From assembly GCA_041552135.1 (NCBI GenBank), contig JBFELL010000060.1, forward strand, positions 1-15,099: 15,099 bases of DNA. Direction: 5' to 3'. Positions 7,105 to 14,735 of this stretch are shown here, piece after piece (position 1 is the stretch's first letter; every line of letters starts with the position of its first letter). Source of the stretch: SZUA-186 sp041552135. GTDB taxonomy: Bacteria; Pseudomonadota; Gammaproteobacteria; UBA9214. The notes under the pieces were generated by a model. It did not search any database and was not told the origin of the DNA. It worked only from the letters and a program-made list of their open reading frames with translations. Both the position numbers and the translations under genes were made by a program.

Positions 7105-8223
7105 GTGCCAGGCACCGCGCCGACAGACACCGCACCGCGCATCTGGGTCGTACTCGGCGACAAGCAGGGTGACAATGCCCAGGTCGAGTCGATCGTGCAG
7201 GCGCTGCCCTGGGAGAGTGAACGCAGACACATCCAGGTGCTGGATGAATTTGTCTTCGGCAAGCCCAGGGTCGCTCCGACGCTGTATCACATCGACCGGC
7301 AGCGCAGCGACCCGCTGGAACCACCCTGGCCCGACCTCATCCTGACCAGTGGCCGGCGGCCGGCCAACGTCGCCATGTGGATACGGGAACAGTCCGGCGG
7401 CCGGACGAAAATCGTTTTCATCGGCAAGCCGTCGAGCATGCCGAAGGATTACGACCTGATCATCTACAGCGCCGAACACCAGTTCCCGCCGCTGCCCAAC
7501 CTGCAGCCGATCACCCTGCCGCTGATGCGTGTCGACGAGGCGCAGGTCGCCGCTGCCGCAGATGAATGGGAGGCACGCTTCGCCGACCTGCCCCGCCCGC
7601 TGACGGCATTCATGGTCGGCGGACCGACCGGGCCCTTCCTGTTCAACACCGAGGCCACACATCGCCTGAAGTCCACCATCCGTCGCGTTATCGAGCAAAC
7701 CGGCGGCACGGCCTACATCACCACCAGCCGCCGGACACCGCCGGCCGTGGTCGAGGCGCTGCAGTCGGACCTGCCTGCGGCCGCCCGCTTGTATACCTGG
7801 GGCGCCGACGCCAGCGAAAACCCCTACCGCGCCCTGCTGGGGCTGGCAGACGGCTTTGTCGTCACCGGAGACAGTATCTCGATGATGGTGGAAGTCGTGC
7901 GCCTGCGAAAGCCGCTGGCCATCCTCGGGCTGCCGGTGGGAACCCTCGGGGCGATCGACCAGCTGAGGCGTTCACTGACCCGCCGGCTGTTTGCGCCACA
8001 GGCTCGCGGGCCGCTGGAGCGACTGCGCCAGGCCGCCGGCCGGACGCTCTACCGGCTGCGCATTCTTACCCATACCCGGGACTTCGTCGCCTTTCACGAC
8101 ATGCTGGTGGCAAGGGGGCTGGCGGTCCATGCCGGTGAACCGTTGCGGCCGCCGGGCGGCGAGGTGCCGGACGACCTGGCGATCGCCGTGCAGCGCGTCG
8201 TGGCGCTGGTGGAAAATCCCTGA
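7105..8223 (+). CDS. ELM1-family (DUF1022) protein, GT-B-like
   Basis: Member of PF06258, called 'mitochondrial fission ELM1' after the plant homologue; its bacterial function is not established. From the GTG at 7105 it has 372 residues. Typical segments are WVVLGDKQGDNAQ (14-26), LILTSGRRPANVAMWIR (about 76-92) and the C-terminal LADGFVVTGDSISMMVEV block (about 253-270), which resembles a GT-B nucleotide-sugar site. A longer reading frame runs back into the sulfotransferase gene in another frame, but I reject it because similarity to the family begins only after the GTG. No clear Shine-Dalgarno sequence is present; a run of C precedes the start, so translational coupling to the upstream gene is likely. 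It may be a glycosyltransferase of the same glycan pathway (inference). Confidence 0.82.
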   Translation: MPGTAPTDTAPRIWVVLGDKQGDNAQVESIVQALPWESERRHIQVLDEFVFGKPRVAPTLYHIDRQRSDPLEPPWPDLILTSGRRPANVAMWIREQSGGRTKIVFIGKPSSMPKDYDLIIYSAEHQFPPLPNLQPITLPLMRVDEAQVAAAADEWEARFADLPRPLTAFMVGGPTGPFLFNTEATHRLKSTIRRVIEQTGGTAYITTSRRTPPAVVEALQSDLPAAARLYTWGADASENPYRALLGLADGFVVTGDSISMMVEVVRLRKPLAILGLPVGTLGAIDQLRRSLTRRLFAPQARGPLERLRQAAGRTLYRLRILTHTRDFVAFHDMLVARGLAVHAGEPLRPPGGEVPDDLAIAVQRVVALVENP

Positions 8224-8263
8224 GGGACCGGACGCCTGGCGGCGACAGGTTTAATACGCCGGG

Positions 8264-8488
8264 TCAGCTATCGCGCGCCGCACGCTGCTGCTCGACCACG
8301 GGCGAGTGCAAGACGAGATCCAGCGCATTCCAGCCATCGGTATCGACGTAATTGCGCTTGCCCTGGATGTCCTCGAGCACGATGCTGCGACGCTCACCGG
8401 AAGCGTAGACCATGGCCCGCACCTGCAGGAGCTGCCCGGAAAGATTGCTGTACCAATAGCCTGGAATAGGCTTCTGTTGCAGATACAT
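8264..8488 (-). CDS. Small protein of unknown function (74 residues)
   Basis: I do not recognise a named family. The protein starts MYLQQKPIPGYWYSNLSGQL and contains VRAMVYASGERRSIVLEDIQG and a WNALDLVLH segment near the C-terminus. No signal peptide, membrane segment or cysteine is seen. The composition suggests a small soluble beta-rich domain. The start at 8488 is supported by a strong GAGGAGG Shine-Dalgarno sequence 5 bases upstream; an in-frame upstream extension to 8569 has no such site and poor composition. The gene lies tail-to-tail with the ELM1-family gene, 40 bp apart, and has its own upstream region with a plausible promoter, so it is probably expressed independently. Confidence 0.72.
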   Translation of the reverse strand: MYLQQKPIPGYWYSNLSGQLLQVRAMVYASGERRSIVLEDIQGKRNYVDTDGWNALDLVLHSPVVEQQRAARDS

Positions 8489-8505
8489 TCTGCCTCCTCG
8501 GCCGC

Positions 8506-8515
8506 GGGTATACCC
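8506..8515. promoter_or_regulatory. Short palindrome upstream of the small-protein gene
   Basis: Perfect 10-bp palindrome GGGTATACCC, 18-27 bases upstream of the ATG at 8488 and just before the Shine-Dalgarno sequence. It could be an operator half or a leader hairpin. The role is speculative. Confidence 0.25.
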
Positions 8516-8574
8516 CGTGACTGTTATTGTTATTGCCGTCCTGTCTGACTGCTGCCGGCCAGACAACACTTATA

Positions 8575-8604
8575 TTTATACACCCTGGGACCGCATTCGG
8601 GCAA
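8575..8604 (-). promoter_or_regulatory. Sigma-70-like promoter for the small-protein gene
   Basis: On the minus strand TTGCCC (8604-8599), an 18-base spacer and TATAAA (8580-8575). It would give a leader of about 80 bases before the ATG at 8488. Confidence 0.4.
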
Positions 8605-8684
8605 TAACCCCAAAGTCCAGTATCGCCATAGCCGTCGGGTTACGGTGCTGCGCAGCCAATCCGACCTGCCGGTATCAAGTGCAG

Positions 8685-8714
8685 GCCGGATCAGGCCGCA
8701 GGCCTTGATCCGGC
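8685..8714 (-). terminator. Hairpin downstream of nrdJb
   Basis: GCCGGATCA (8685-8693) pairs with TGATCCGGC (8706-8714), and GGCC (8694-8697) with GGCC (8701-8704), leaving a three-base loop and one bulge. It begins 13 bases after the nrdJb stop codon. No T tract follows on the minus strand, so it may act in Rho-dependent termination or 3' end protection rather than as an intrinsic terminator. Confidence 0.5.
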
Positions 8715-8727
8715 ACCCCCGCTCAGG

Positions 8728-9432
8728 TCAGCCGCACTTGGAATCGCCGCAGTTCAGGCAGGTCAGGCAGCCGTCCATGACAATGGCCGCCTTGGTATTG
8801 CACTTGCTGCACAGCTGGGCGCCGTCCGGGAAGTCGCCCGGATCCTCCGACTCGGCCACGTCGACCGCCGACTCGTACTGGGCGCGCTTCTCCTCGACCA
8901 GCTTGCGCTGGTGCTCGTCCAGGCCATCGTCCTTCAGCAGGCCGATCATGCGCATGTGGCACTCGATGGCATCACCGATCTCCGCCACCAGCGACGGCAT
9001 GTACTTGCCGCCCTTCTTGAAGTAGCCGCCGCGCGGGTCGAACACCGAGCGAAGCTCCTCCACCAGGAAGGTCACGTCACCGCCCTTCCTGAAGACCGCG
9101 GAAATAATCCGCGTCAGCGCCACGATCCACTGGAAGTGGTCCATGTTCTTGGAGTTGATGAAGATCTCGAATGGCCGGCGCAACTCGTTCTCCGTGCCGG
9201 CATTGAGGATGATGTCGTTGATGGTGACGTACAGGGCATGCTCGGAGAGCGGCGTCTTCACCTTGTAGGTCGAGCCGATGAGCATGTCGGGCCGCTTGAG
9301 CTTCTCGTGCAGCTGCACCACGTTGTCCTGTACCGGCGCCTTCTCCGCCTCGTTGGCGGCCGCTGCCTGCTGCTGCTCGTCCTCTTTCCTGACACTGTAG
9401 TCAACGATCTTCTTTTCGATTTGAATTGCCAT
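8728..9432 (-). CDS. nrdJb: Class II ribonucleotide reductase, small C-terminal component NrdJb
   Basis: The C-terminal part of adenosylcobalamin-dependent ribonucleotide reductase encoded as a separate 234-residue protein, as in Pseudomonas NrdJa/NrdJb. A variable N-terminal part rich in Q, A and E (about 18-35) precedes the conserved region RPDMLIGSTYKVKTPLSEHA (about 47-66). The C-terminus has six cysteines in the last 28 residues (C208, C211, C222, C225, C228, C233), a zinc-ribbon-like module that in this enzyme class carries the cysteines which re-reduce the active site. A GGAG element 6 bases before the ATG fixes the start. The gene follows nrdJa by 48 bp, and both are needed for one working enzyme. 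A hairpin follows the stop codon. Confidence 0.9.
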   Translation of the reverse strand: MAIQIEKKIVDYSVRKEDEQQQAAAANEAEKAPVQDNVVQLHEKLKRPDMLIGSTYKVKTPLSEHALYVTINDIILNAGTENELRRPFEIFINSKNMDHFQWIVALTRIISAVFRKGGDVTFLVEELRSVFDPRGGYFKKGGKYMPSLVAEIGDAIECHMRMIGLLKDDGLDEHQRKLVEEKRAQYESAVDVAESEDPGDFPDGAQLCSKCNTKAAIVMDGCLTCLNCGDSKCG

Positions 9433-9480
9433 GTTCAGCTCCGTATCTCTGTTCTGTATGCCGTGCGGGTGTCTGTCACC

Positions 9481-11637
9481 TCAGAACTTGCCGTAATAGC
9501 CTTCCTTCAGGGCGTCATAGAGGTTGGCGGCGGTGTGGGTCTCGTCGTCGTACTCGACCTCCTCGTTGCCCTTCAGACTGACCACCGAGCCGTCATCCAG
9601 CTTGAACTCGTAGACCGTGTTCTCCAGGTCCTTCTCCTTGACCAGCACGCCCTGGAACGCCTCCGGGTTGAAGCGGAATGTCGTGCAGCCCTTGAGCCCC
9701 CGCTCGTAGGCATACAGGTAGATGTCCTTGAAATCATCGAAGCCATAGTCGGTCGGCACATTGGCCGTCTTGGAAATGGATGAGTCCACCCACTTCTGGG
9801 CCGCAGCCTGGATATCGACATGCTGTTTCGGTGACACGTGGTCTGCCGAGATGAAATAGTCCGGCAGCGGGTCGGCGGCTGTCTCGTCCATGCTGGCATC
9901 GGCCTGCGGGTTGACCAGTTCGCGGTAGGCCAGCAGCTCGAAGGAGTAGACATCCACCTTTTCCTTGGTCTTCTTGCCCTCGCGGATCACGTTGCGGAAG
10001 TAATGGTGCGCGAAGCTCGGTTCGATACCGTTGCTGGCGTTGTTCGCCAGTGACAGGGAAATGGTCCCGGTCGGCGCAATCGAGCTGTGATGCGTGAAGC
10101 GCGCACCCGTTTCGGCCAGCGCCCTGGCCAGTTCCGGCTCGATCCCGGCAAGCTGCTGCATGTAGTGACTGTAGCGGGCATGCAGTACCTTGCCCTTGAC
10201 CCGGTCGCCCGGCAGGTAGCCGTCACGGCGCATCCCGGGGCGCTTGCGCAGCATCTCCTCGGTGACCGGGAACTCCTCCTCCATGATCGGCGCAGATCCC
10301 TTCTCCTTGGCCAGATCCAGCGCGACCTGCCAGCCGGTCACGGCCAGCTCGCGGCTGACGCGCTCGGTGAATTCGACCGAGTCGTGCTCGCCGTATTTCA
10401 TGCGCAGCATGGTGACCGTGGAGCCCAGGACCAGGAAGCCCATGCCGTGGCGGCGCTTGCGCATGATCTCGTCGCGCTGGCCGTCCAGCGGCAGGCCGTT
10501 GATCTCGACGACGTTGTCCAGCATGCGGGTGAACACCGCGACCACCTTGCGGAATTCCTCCCAGTCGAACTCCGCCTTGTCGGTAAACGGGTTGCGCACG
10601 AACTTCGTCAGGTTGACCGAGCCCAGCAGGCAGGAACCGTATGGCGGCAGCGGCTGTTCACCACAGGGGTTGGTCGCGCGGATGTTCTCGCAGAACCAGT
10701 TGTTGTTCATCTCGTTGACCTTGTCAATGAGGATGAAACCGGGCTCGGCAAAGTCATAGGTGGACGTCATGATCATGTTCCACAGGCGCCGCGCCGGGAT
10801 GACCTTGTAGATCTTGCAGGCAACATGGCCGGCACTGTTGGTGATGTAGTCACCGTCGGTTGGCCACTCGCGCCAGACCACCTGCTTGCTGTCATGGATA
10901 TCGATACCGGACTCCAGTTCCTGGCGATCGATCGGGAAGGCCAGCTTCCACTCGGTGTCGTGCTTGACCGCGTCCATGAAATCCTGGGTGATCAGCAGCG
11001 ACAGGTTGAACTGCCGCAGGCGGCCGTCCTCGCGCTTGGCGCGGATGAAGTCCATGACATCCGGGTGCCCCACGTCGAAGGTCGCCATCTGCGCACCGCG
11101 CCGGCCGCCGGCACTGGAGACGGTGAAGCACATCTTGTCGTAGATATCCATGAAGGACAGCGGACCCGAGGTGTAGGCACCCGCGCCGGACACGTAGGCG
11201 CCCTTGGGCCGCAGGGTGGAGAACTCGTAGCCGATACCGCAACCGGCCTTCAGGGTCAGCCCGGCCTCGTGCACCTTGTTGAGAATGTCGTTCATGGAGT
11301 CCTGGATGGTGCCGGAGACGGTGCAGTTGATGGTCGAGGTCGCCGGCTTGTGCTCCCGGGCACCGGCATTGGACGTGATGCGCCCTGCCGGGATGGCGCC
11401 GTGGCGCAGCGCCCAGAGAAATTCCATGTACCAGTGCTCGCGCTGCTCCGGCGTGGTCTCGACATCGGCCAGGGCGCGTGCAACGCGCTGGTAGGTTTCA
11501 TCGATACTGCGATCAACGGGAGCGCCGTCCTTGCCCTGCAAACGGTATTTCTTCTCCCAGATATCCAGTGATGCCGGCTGCATGGTGATTTCGGCGGAAC
11601 TGGTGCGTACAGCTTCTAGTTGGGCGGTGGTCGTCAT
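9481..11637 (-). CDS. nrdJa: Class II (B12-dependent) ribonucleotide reductase catalytic component NrdJa
   Basis: Catalytic subunit of 718 residues that reduces ribonucleotides to deoxyribonucleotides with adenosylcobalamin as radical source, so it works with or without oxygen. The first redox cysteine is C105 (STINCTVSG). The radical-site motif NPCGEQ is at 323-328 (N323, C325, E327), and the partner cysteine is C336 (GSCLLGSVNL). APTGTISLSLANNASNGIEP is in the C-terminal third. The C-terminal cysteine domain is absent here and encoded by nrdJb, so the enzyme is split. A purine-rich GGAGGGGAG Shine-Dalgarno element precedes the ATG. The gene has its own promoter and NrdR boxes. The chain looks intact, without frameshift. 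Confidence 0.95.
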   Translation of the reverse strand: MTTTAQLEAVRTSSAEITMQPASLDIWEKKYRLQGKDGAPVDRSIDETYQRVARALADVETTPEQREHWYMEFLWALRHGAIPAGRITSNAGAREHKPATSTINCTVSGTIQDSMNDILNKVHEAGLTLKAGCGIGYEFSTLRPKGAYVSGAGAYTSGPLSFMDIYDKMCFTVSSAGGRRGAQMATFDVGHPDVMDFIRAKREDGRLRQFNLSLLITQDFMDAVKHDTEWKLAFPIDRQELESGIDIHDSKQVVWREWPTDGDYITNSAGHVACKIYKVIPARRLWNMIMTSTYDFAEPGFILIDKVNEMNNNWFCENIRATNPCGEQPLPPYGSCLLGSVNLTKFVRNPFTDKAEFDWEEFRKVVAVFTRMLDNVVEINGLPLDGQRDEIMRKRRHGMGFLVLGSTVTMLRMKYGEHDSVEFTERVSRELAVTGWQVALDLAKEKGSAPIMEEEFPVTEEMLRKRPGMRRDGYLPGDRVKGKVLHARYSHYMQQLAGIEPELARALAETGARFTHHSSIAPTGTISLSLANNASNGIEPSFAHHYFRNVIREGKKTKEKVDVYSFELLAYRELVNPQADASMDETAADPLPDYFISADHVSPKQHVDIQAAAQKWVDSSISKTANVPTDYGFDDFKDIYLYAYERGLKGCTTFRFNPEAFQGVLVKEKDLENTVYEFKLDDGSVVSLKGNEEVEYDDETHTAANLYDALKEGYYGKF

Positions 11638-11738
11638 GCGATCTGCTCCCCTCCTCTGTCTATCTTATTGGTTATGCGGGCTATTTTCAGATCTTTCCGC
11701 AGCGTGGCACGGATGGATCCGGGAACTTTACTAGCTGA

Positions 11739-11754
11739 ACACAACATCTTGTGT
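11739..11754 (-). promoter_or_regulatory. NrdR box, proximal
   Basis: The 16-base site ACACAACATCTTGTGT matches the known NrdR-box consensus (acaCwAtATaTwgtgt) at nearly all conserved positions, including both ACAC/GTGT ends. It begins a few bases after the predicted transcription start of nrdJa, where a bound NrdR repressor would block initiation or early elongation. Confidence 0.85.
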
Positions 11755-11765
11755 CCGGGAGGGAA

Positions 11766-11794
11766 AGATTATGCGGCGGGAAAAGGCCTGTCAA
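11766..11794 (-). promoter_or_regulatory. Sigma-70 promoter of nrdJab
   Basis: On the minus strand a perfect TTGACA (11794-11789), a 17-base spacer and TAATCT (11771-11766). Transcription would start near 11759, giving a leader of about 120 bases that contains the proximal NrdR box near its start. No B12-box or cobalamin riboswitch fold was seen in the leader. Confidence 0.7.
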
Positions 11795-11897
11795 GCCTTG
11801 TTTATGCGGGTATAAATAATATTATTATTCAGTAAGTTGCAGTTATTCTGGCAATGTCAACAGGGACTTGCCGACAACTTTTTTCAATAACAGTCAA

Positions 11898-11913
11898 ACA
11901 CTATATATTGTGT
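11898..11913 (-). promoter_or_regulatory. NrdR box, distal
   Basis: ACACTATATATTGTGT is an exact match to the NrdR-box consensus. It lies about 145 bases upstream of the predicted nrdJa transcription start, centre to centre 159 bp from the proximal box. The neighbouring gene at 11944-12705 ends towards it, so it can only serve nrdJab. A second TTGACA (11860-11855, minus) lies between the boxes. Confidence 0.85.
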
Positions 11914-11925
11914 TTCTAATATTAT

Positions 11926-11937
11926 CGGGCAGGCCCG
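11926..11937 (-). terminator. Short hairpin after the SafE-type gene
   Basis: CGGGC, loop AG, GCCCG, 7 bases after the stop codon of the 11944-12705 gene, followed on the minus strand by ATAATATT. A weak terminator for the cco maturation operon at best. Confidence 0.35.
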
Positions 11938-11943
11938 TGGATA

Positions 11944-12705
11944 TCAATCCGGCGACCCGGTTGCCGGCATTTCGTGGCCGTGATGCGCGTGCCCCGACAT
12001 GTCCTGCATCCCGTGATGGTCGTGCGACATGTCCTTAGCCAGCAGCGTGTAGACGCCAAACAGGATGACCGTGACCCCGGCGAGGCTGCGTATTATACGT
12101 CCCTGCAGCACGGTTACCAGCTTGCCGAAGGCGAAACCCATGGCCACCATCAACGGCAGCGTCCCCAGGCCGAATGCCAGCATCACCAGGCCGCCATGGA
12201 CGACACTGCTGCTTGCCAGCGCCATGGCCAGCACCGCGTAGACCATGCCACACGGCAGCCAGCCCCACAGCAGCCCCAGCAGCCAGGCCTGCCCGCTGCC
12301 CTGCACCGGTACCAGCCGGCGCCCCAGCGGCTCGATACGGCGCCACAGGTGGCTGCCGGCCTTCTCGAAGATCCGCAGCGCATGCCACCAGCCGCCGAGG
12401 TAGAAGCCGAACAGGATCATGAACACGCCGGCCAGTACGCGACCGGCCGGGAAATCACCGACCAGGCCGAGTGTGCTGACCTGCTGCCCGACCAGCCCCG
12501 CGGTCAGGCCCGCCACCGTGTAGCTGGTGATGCGCCCGGTGTTATAGGCCAGCAGGGCCGACAGCATCCGCCAGCGGGACTGGCGCAGTTCGACATCGAG
12601 TCCACCGGCAAGGGCACCGACAATGCCGCCGCACATGCCGGCACAGTGCACGCCACCGAGCATGCCGACGAGAAAGGCGGCGGGCAGGGTGAGTTCCATT
12701 TCCAT
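11944..12705 (-). CDS. SafE/DsbD_2-type membrane protein with His-rich tail, cbb3 maturation
   Basis: Inner-membrane protein of 253 residues with about six hydrophobic segments, of the PF13386 (DsbD_2; 'sulfite exporter TauE/SafE') family often found in cbb3 oxidase loci. Conserved blocks are GMLGGVHCAGMCGGI (14-28: H20, C21, M24, C25) and LWGWLPCGMVYAVL (146-159: C152). These cysteine, methionine and histidine positions fit copper handling or thiol chemistry. The C-terminal tail (222-253) is rich in His and Met, with at least eight histidines, and looks like a metal-binding extension. It follows ccoH by 42 bp. Its likely role is copper supply or assembly of cbb3 oxidase, by context. Two in-frame ATGs, at 12705 and 12699, are possible starts. 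Confidence 0.8.
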   Translation of the reverse strand: MEMELTLPAAFLVGMLGGVHCAGMCGGIVGALAGGLDVELRQSRWRMLSALLAYNTGRITSYTVAGLTAGLVGQQVSTLGLVGDFPAGRVLAGVFMILFGFYLGGWWHALRIFEKAGSHLWRRIEPLGRRLVPVQGSGQAWLLGLLWGWLPCGMVYAVLAMALASSSVVHGGLVMLAFGLGTLPLMVAMGFAFGKLVTVLQGRIIRSLAGVTVILFGVYTLLAKDMSHDHHGMQDMSGHAHHGHEMPATGSPD

Positions 12706-12747
12706 ATCAGTAAAGATCCATCAGTGGCCGGTCGGCCGGTACGCAGT

Positions 12748-13260
12748 TCAGGGTTGCGGACTGTAGGCCGGCAGCAGCACAGCAGGTTCCATCTGCGGCA
12801 GGGTCAGTCTGCCGGACAGGCGCCAGTCATCGGCCGAGAGTTGGACATGCCAGCCGCCCTGCGGCAATTCGGCGAGCGTACCGGTGTAGCGGCCGGCGTC
12901 GACCATCTGCAGCTGCACCGTCTGGTCATGACCGGCACGCGTCGGATGCAGGAGCGCCAGCGCAACCGTCCCCGGTAGTTCGTAGCCCTGCGCCTGCAGG
13001 TTGAGCGTCACCTGCCGGTACTGCAGATCGATGGCAAGCCTGGCCTGCAGTTGATGCATGGCCGCGGCACGATCGCGCGCCAGGTCCCTGTTGATGGCCT
13101 TGCCGCGCTTGTAGTAGTCGTCCACCACCAGCCCGTCGCTGGTGCTCACGGCAATATAGATGGTCACCATCCCGCCGATAACGGCGGTCATCGGCAGCGC
13201 GATCAGGAACCAGACCCACGGTTGACGGTACCAGGGTTGCTTGTCGTGTTGTATGTGCAT
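12748..13260 (-). CDS. ccoH: CcoH/FixH, cbb3 oxidase assembly protein
   Basis: FixH-family (PF05751) protein of 170 residues. One N-terminal membrane anchor (about 15-38, WVWFLIALPMTAVIGGMVTI) is followed by the family motif SDGLVVDDYYKRGKAIN (41-57) and a periplasmic domain. Known role: assembly or stability of the cbb3-type cytochrome c oxidase complex. It follows ccoG by 47 bp, and a run of C/G precedes the ATG with only a weak GAG element. Confidence 0.9.
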   Translation of the reverse strand: MHIQHDKQPWYRQPWVWFLIALPMTAVIGGMVTIYIAVSTSDGLVVDDYYKRGKAINRDLARDRAAAMHQLQARLAIDLQYRQVTLNLQAQGYELPGTVALALLHPTRAGHDQTVQLQMVDAGRYTGTLAELPQGGWHVQLSADDWRLSGRLTLPQMEPAVLLPAYSPQP

Positions 13261-13307
13261 GGGGGGGATCTCGGGGTACGGGGCAGGCCGGTCGCTGCAA
13301 CGGGCGC

Positions 13308-14723
13308 CTACTGCGGCCCCAGGAACCGGGCCTCTTCCTCTACCGACAGACCGGGGGTATCCGTTGCCATTAACTCAAATGTGATCGCGCTGCTGCGCGC
13401 CTCGAGGTTTGCCTCGTCGGCCTGCAGGCGCACGGGGAGCTCCATGACGTCACCGGCCTCGACCCGGATCGTGGCCGAGTCCACGCGCAGTTGCAGCCCG
13501 GGCACGCCCCTGACGCCCAGCTCGTACTCGTGCGCGGCATTGTCCATATTGAGGATTTTCAGGATATAGACGTTCTCGATCAGGCCCTCGCTGGTCTCGC
13601 GGTACAGGTAGTTCCGGTCGCGAATCACGTCCAGGCCAAGCGAGGTGCGCTGACTGAAGGAATACACGAAAATGGAGAAGATGGTCAGCAGGATCAGCGC
13701 ATAGACGACGATGCGCGGGCGCAGGATGTGGCTTGGCTTGCCTTCGATGGCATTCTGCGTGGTGTACTTGATCAACCCCTTGTCGTAGCCCATCTTGTCC
13801 ATCACATCGTCGCAGGCATCGATGCAGGCAGAGCAGGCGATGCACTGGTACTGCAGGCCGTCGCGTATATCGATGCCGGTCGGGCACACCTGTACGCACA
13901 TCGTACAGTCGATACAGTCACCCAGCCCCAGCGCCTGCGGGTCGGCGCTGCGCTTGCGCGAGCCGCGCGGCTCGCCGCGCTCCGGCAGGTAGGAGATGAC
14001 GAGCGTATCGCGATCGAACATGGCACTCTGGAAGCGCGCATACGGGCACATGTACATGCATACCTGCTCGCGCATCCAGCCGGCATTGCCGTAGGTCGCG
14101 AAACCGTAAAAGATGACCCAGAAGGTCTCCCACGGACCGAGGTTTAACATCACCAGCCGCTGCCCCAGCTCGATAATCGGCGTGAAGTAACCGACAAAGG
14201 TAAACCCGGTCCAGCCGGCAAGCGCGATCCACAGGAACTGCTTGGTCGCCTTGATACGCAACTTGCGGGCATTCATGGGCAGCGCATCGAGCTTCTTCTG
14301 CTTCATGCGATCACCCTCGACCTTGCGCTCGATCCACAGGAAGGCCTCGGTCCAGACGGTCTGCGGACAGGCATAGCCGCACCAGATACGCCCGGCGAGC
14401 GCCGTAACGAAGAACAGCAACAGGCCGGCGAGAATCAGCAGAAAGGCGAGATAGATGAAATCCTGCGGCCACAGGGTGATGGAAAAAATATGGAACTTGC
14501 GCGCCGGCAGATCGAACAGCACCGCCTGGTGGCCGTCCCAGCGCAGCCAGGGCGTCAGGTAGTAGATGCCGAGCAGGCCGAGCACGCCCAGGGCGCGCAG
14601 GCGCGCATACACGCCGTGCACCTCGCGCGGATAGATCTTCTCCTGCTTGGCGTAGAGTGATTTTTCTACCTGCTCGTCAGAACCGGGGGCCTGGACGGGC
14701 CCTTTGCTACCAGGGGTTGTCAT
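13308..14723 (-). CDS. ccoG: CcoG, cbb3 oxidase accessory protein with two [4Fe-4S] clusters
   Basis: Membrane-bound ferredoxin-like protein (RdxA/FixG/RdxB family) of 471 residues. Membrane segments lie near 42-60, 88-110, 161-180, 196-212 and 337-355. The polyferredoxin domain has CxxCxxCxxxCP at 270-281 and CxxCxxCxxxC at 294-304. Two CxxxCP motifs, at 115-120 (WCGYACPQTVW) and 222-227 (CMYMCPYARFQ), are typical. The C-terminal part (about 370-471) is an Ig-like periplasmic domain. Known role: cupric reductase that feeds Cu(I) to cbb3 assembly. An AGGGGA Shine-Dalgarno element overlaps the stop region of the upstream small membrane protein gene (12-bp gap), so the two are probably co-translated. 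Confidence 0.95.
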   Translation of the reverse strand: MTTPGSKGPVQAPGSDEQVEKSLYAKQEKIYPREVHGVYARLRALGVLGLLGIYYLTPWLRWDGHQAVLFDLPARKFHIFSITLWPQDFIYLAFLLILAGLLLFFVTALAGRIWCGYACPQTVWTEAFLWIERKVEGDRMKQKKLDALPMNARKLRIKATKQFLWIALAGWTGFTFVGYFTPIIELGQRLVMLNLGPWETFWVIFYGFATYGNAGWMREQVCMYMCPYARFQSAMFDRDTLVISYLPERGEPRGSRKRSADPQALGLGDCIDCTMCVQVCPTGIDIRDGLQYQCIACSACIDACDDVMDKMGYDKGLIKYTTQNAIEGKPSHILRPRIVVYALILLTIFSIFVYSFSQRTSLGLDVIRDRNYLYRETSEGLIENVYILKILNMDNAAHEYELGVRGVPGLQLRVDSATIRVEAGDVMELPVRLQADEANLEARSSAITFELMATDTPGLSVEEEARFLGPQ

Positions 14724-14735
14724 TGCCGTCCCCTG

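Noticed and set aside
5468..7324. Long open frame of 618 codons on the minus strand over the two sulfotransferase genes
   Set aside because: It is antisense to two clear sulfotransferases with intact motifs; its composition (R-, A- and H-rich, low complexity) is that of a shadow frame in GC-rich DNA.
10087..11571. Open frame of 494 codons on the plus strand over nrdJa
   Set aside because: Antisense to the well-conserved NrdJa; no recognisable domain and no ribosome binding site.
11638..11765. Cobalamin riboswitch in the nrdJa leader
   Set aside because: A B12-dependent enzyme makes it plausible, but I see no B12-box-like conserved core in the leader; the NrdR boxes explain the regulation.
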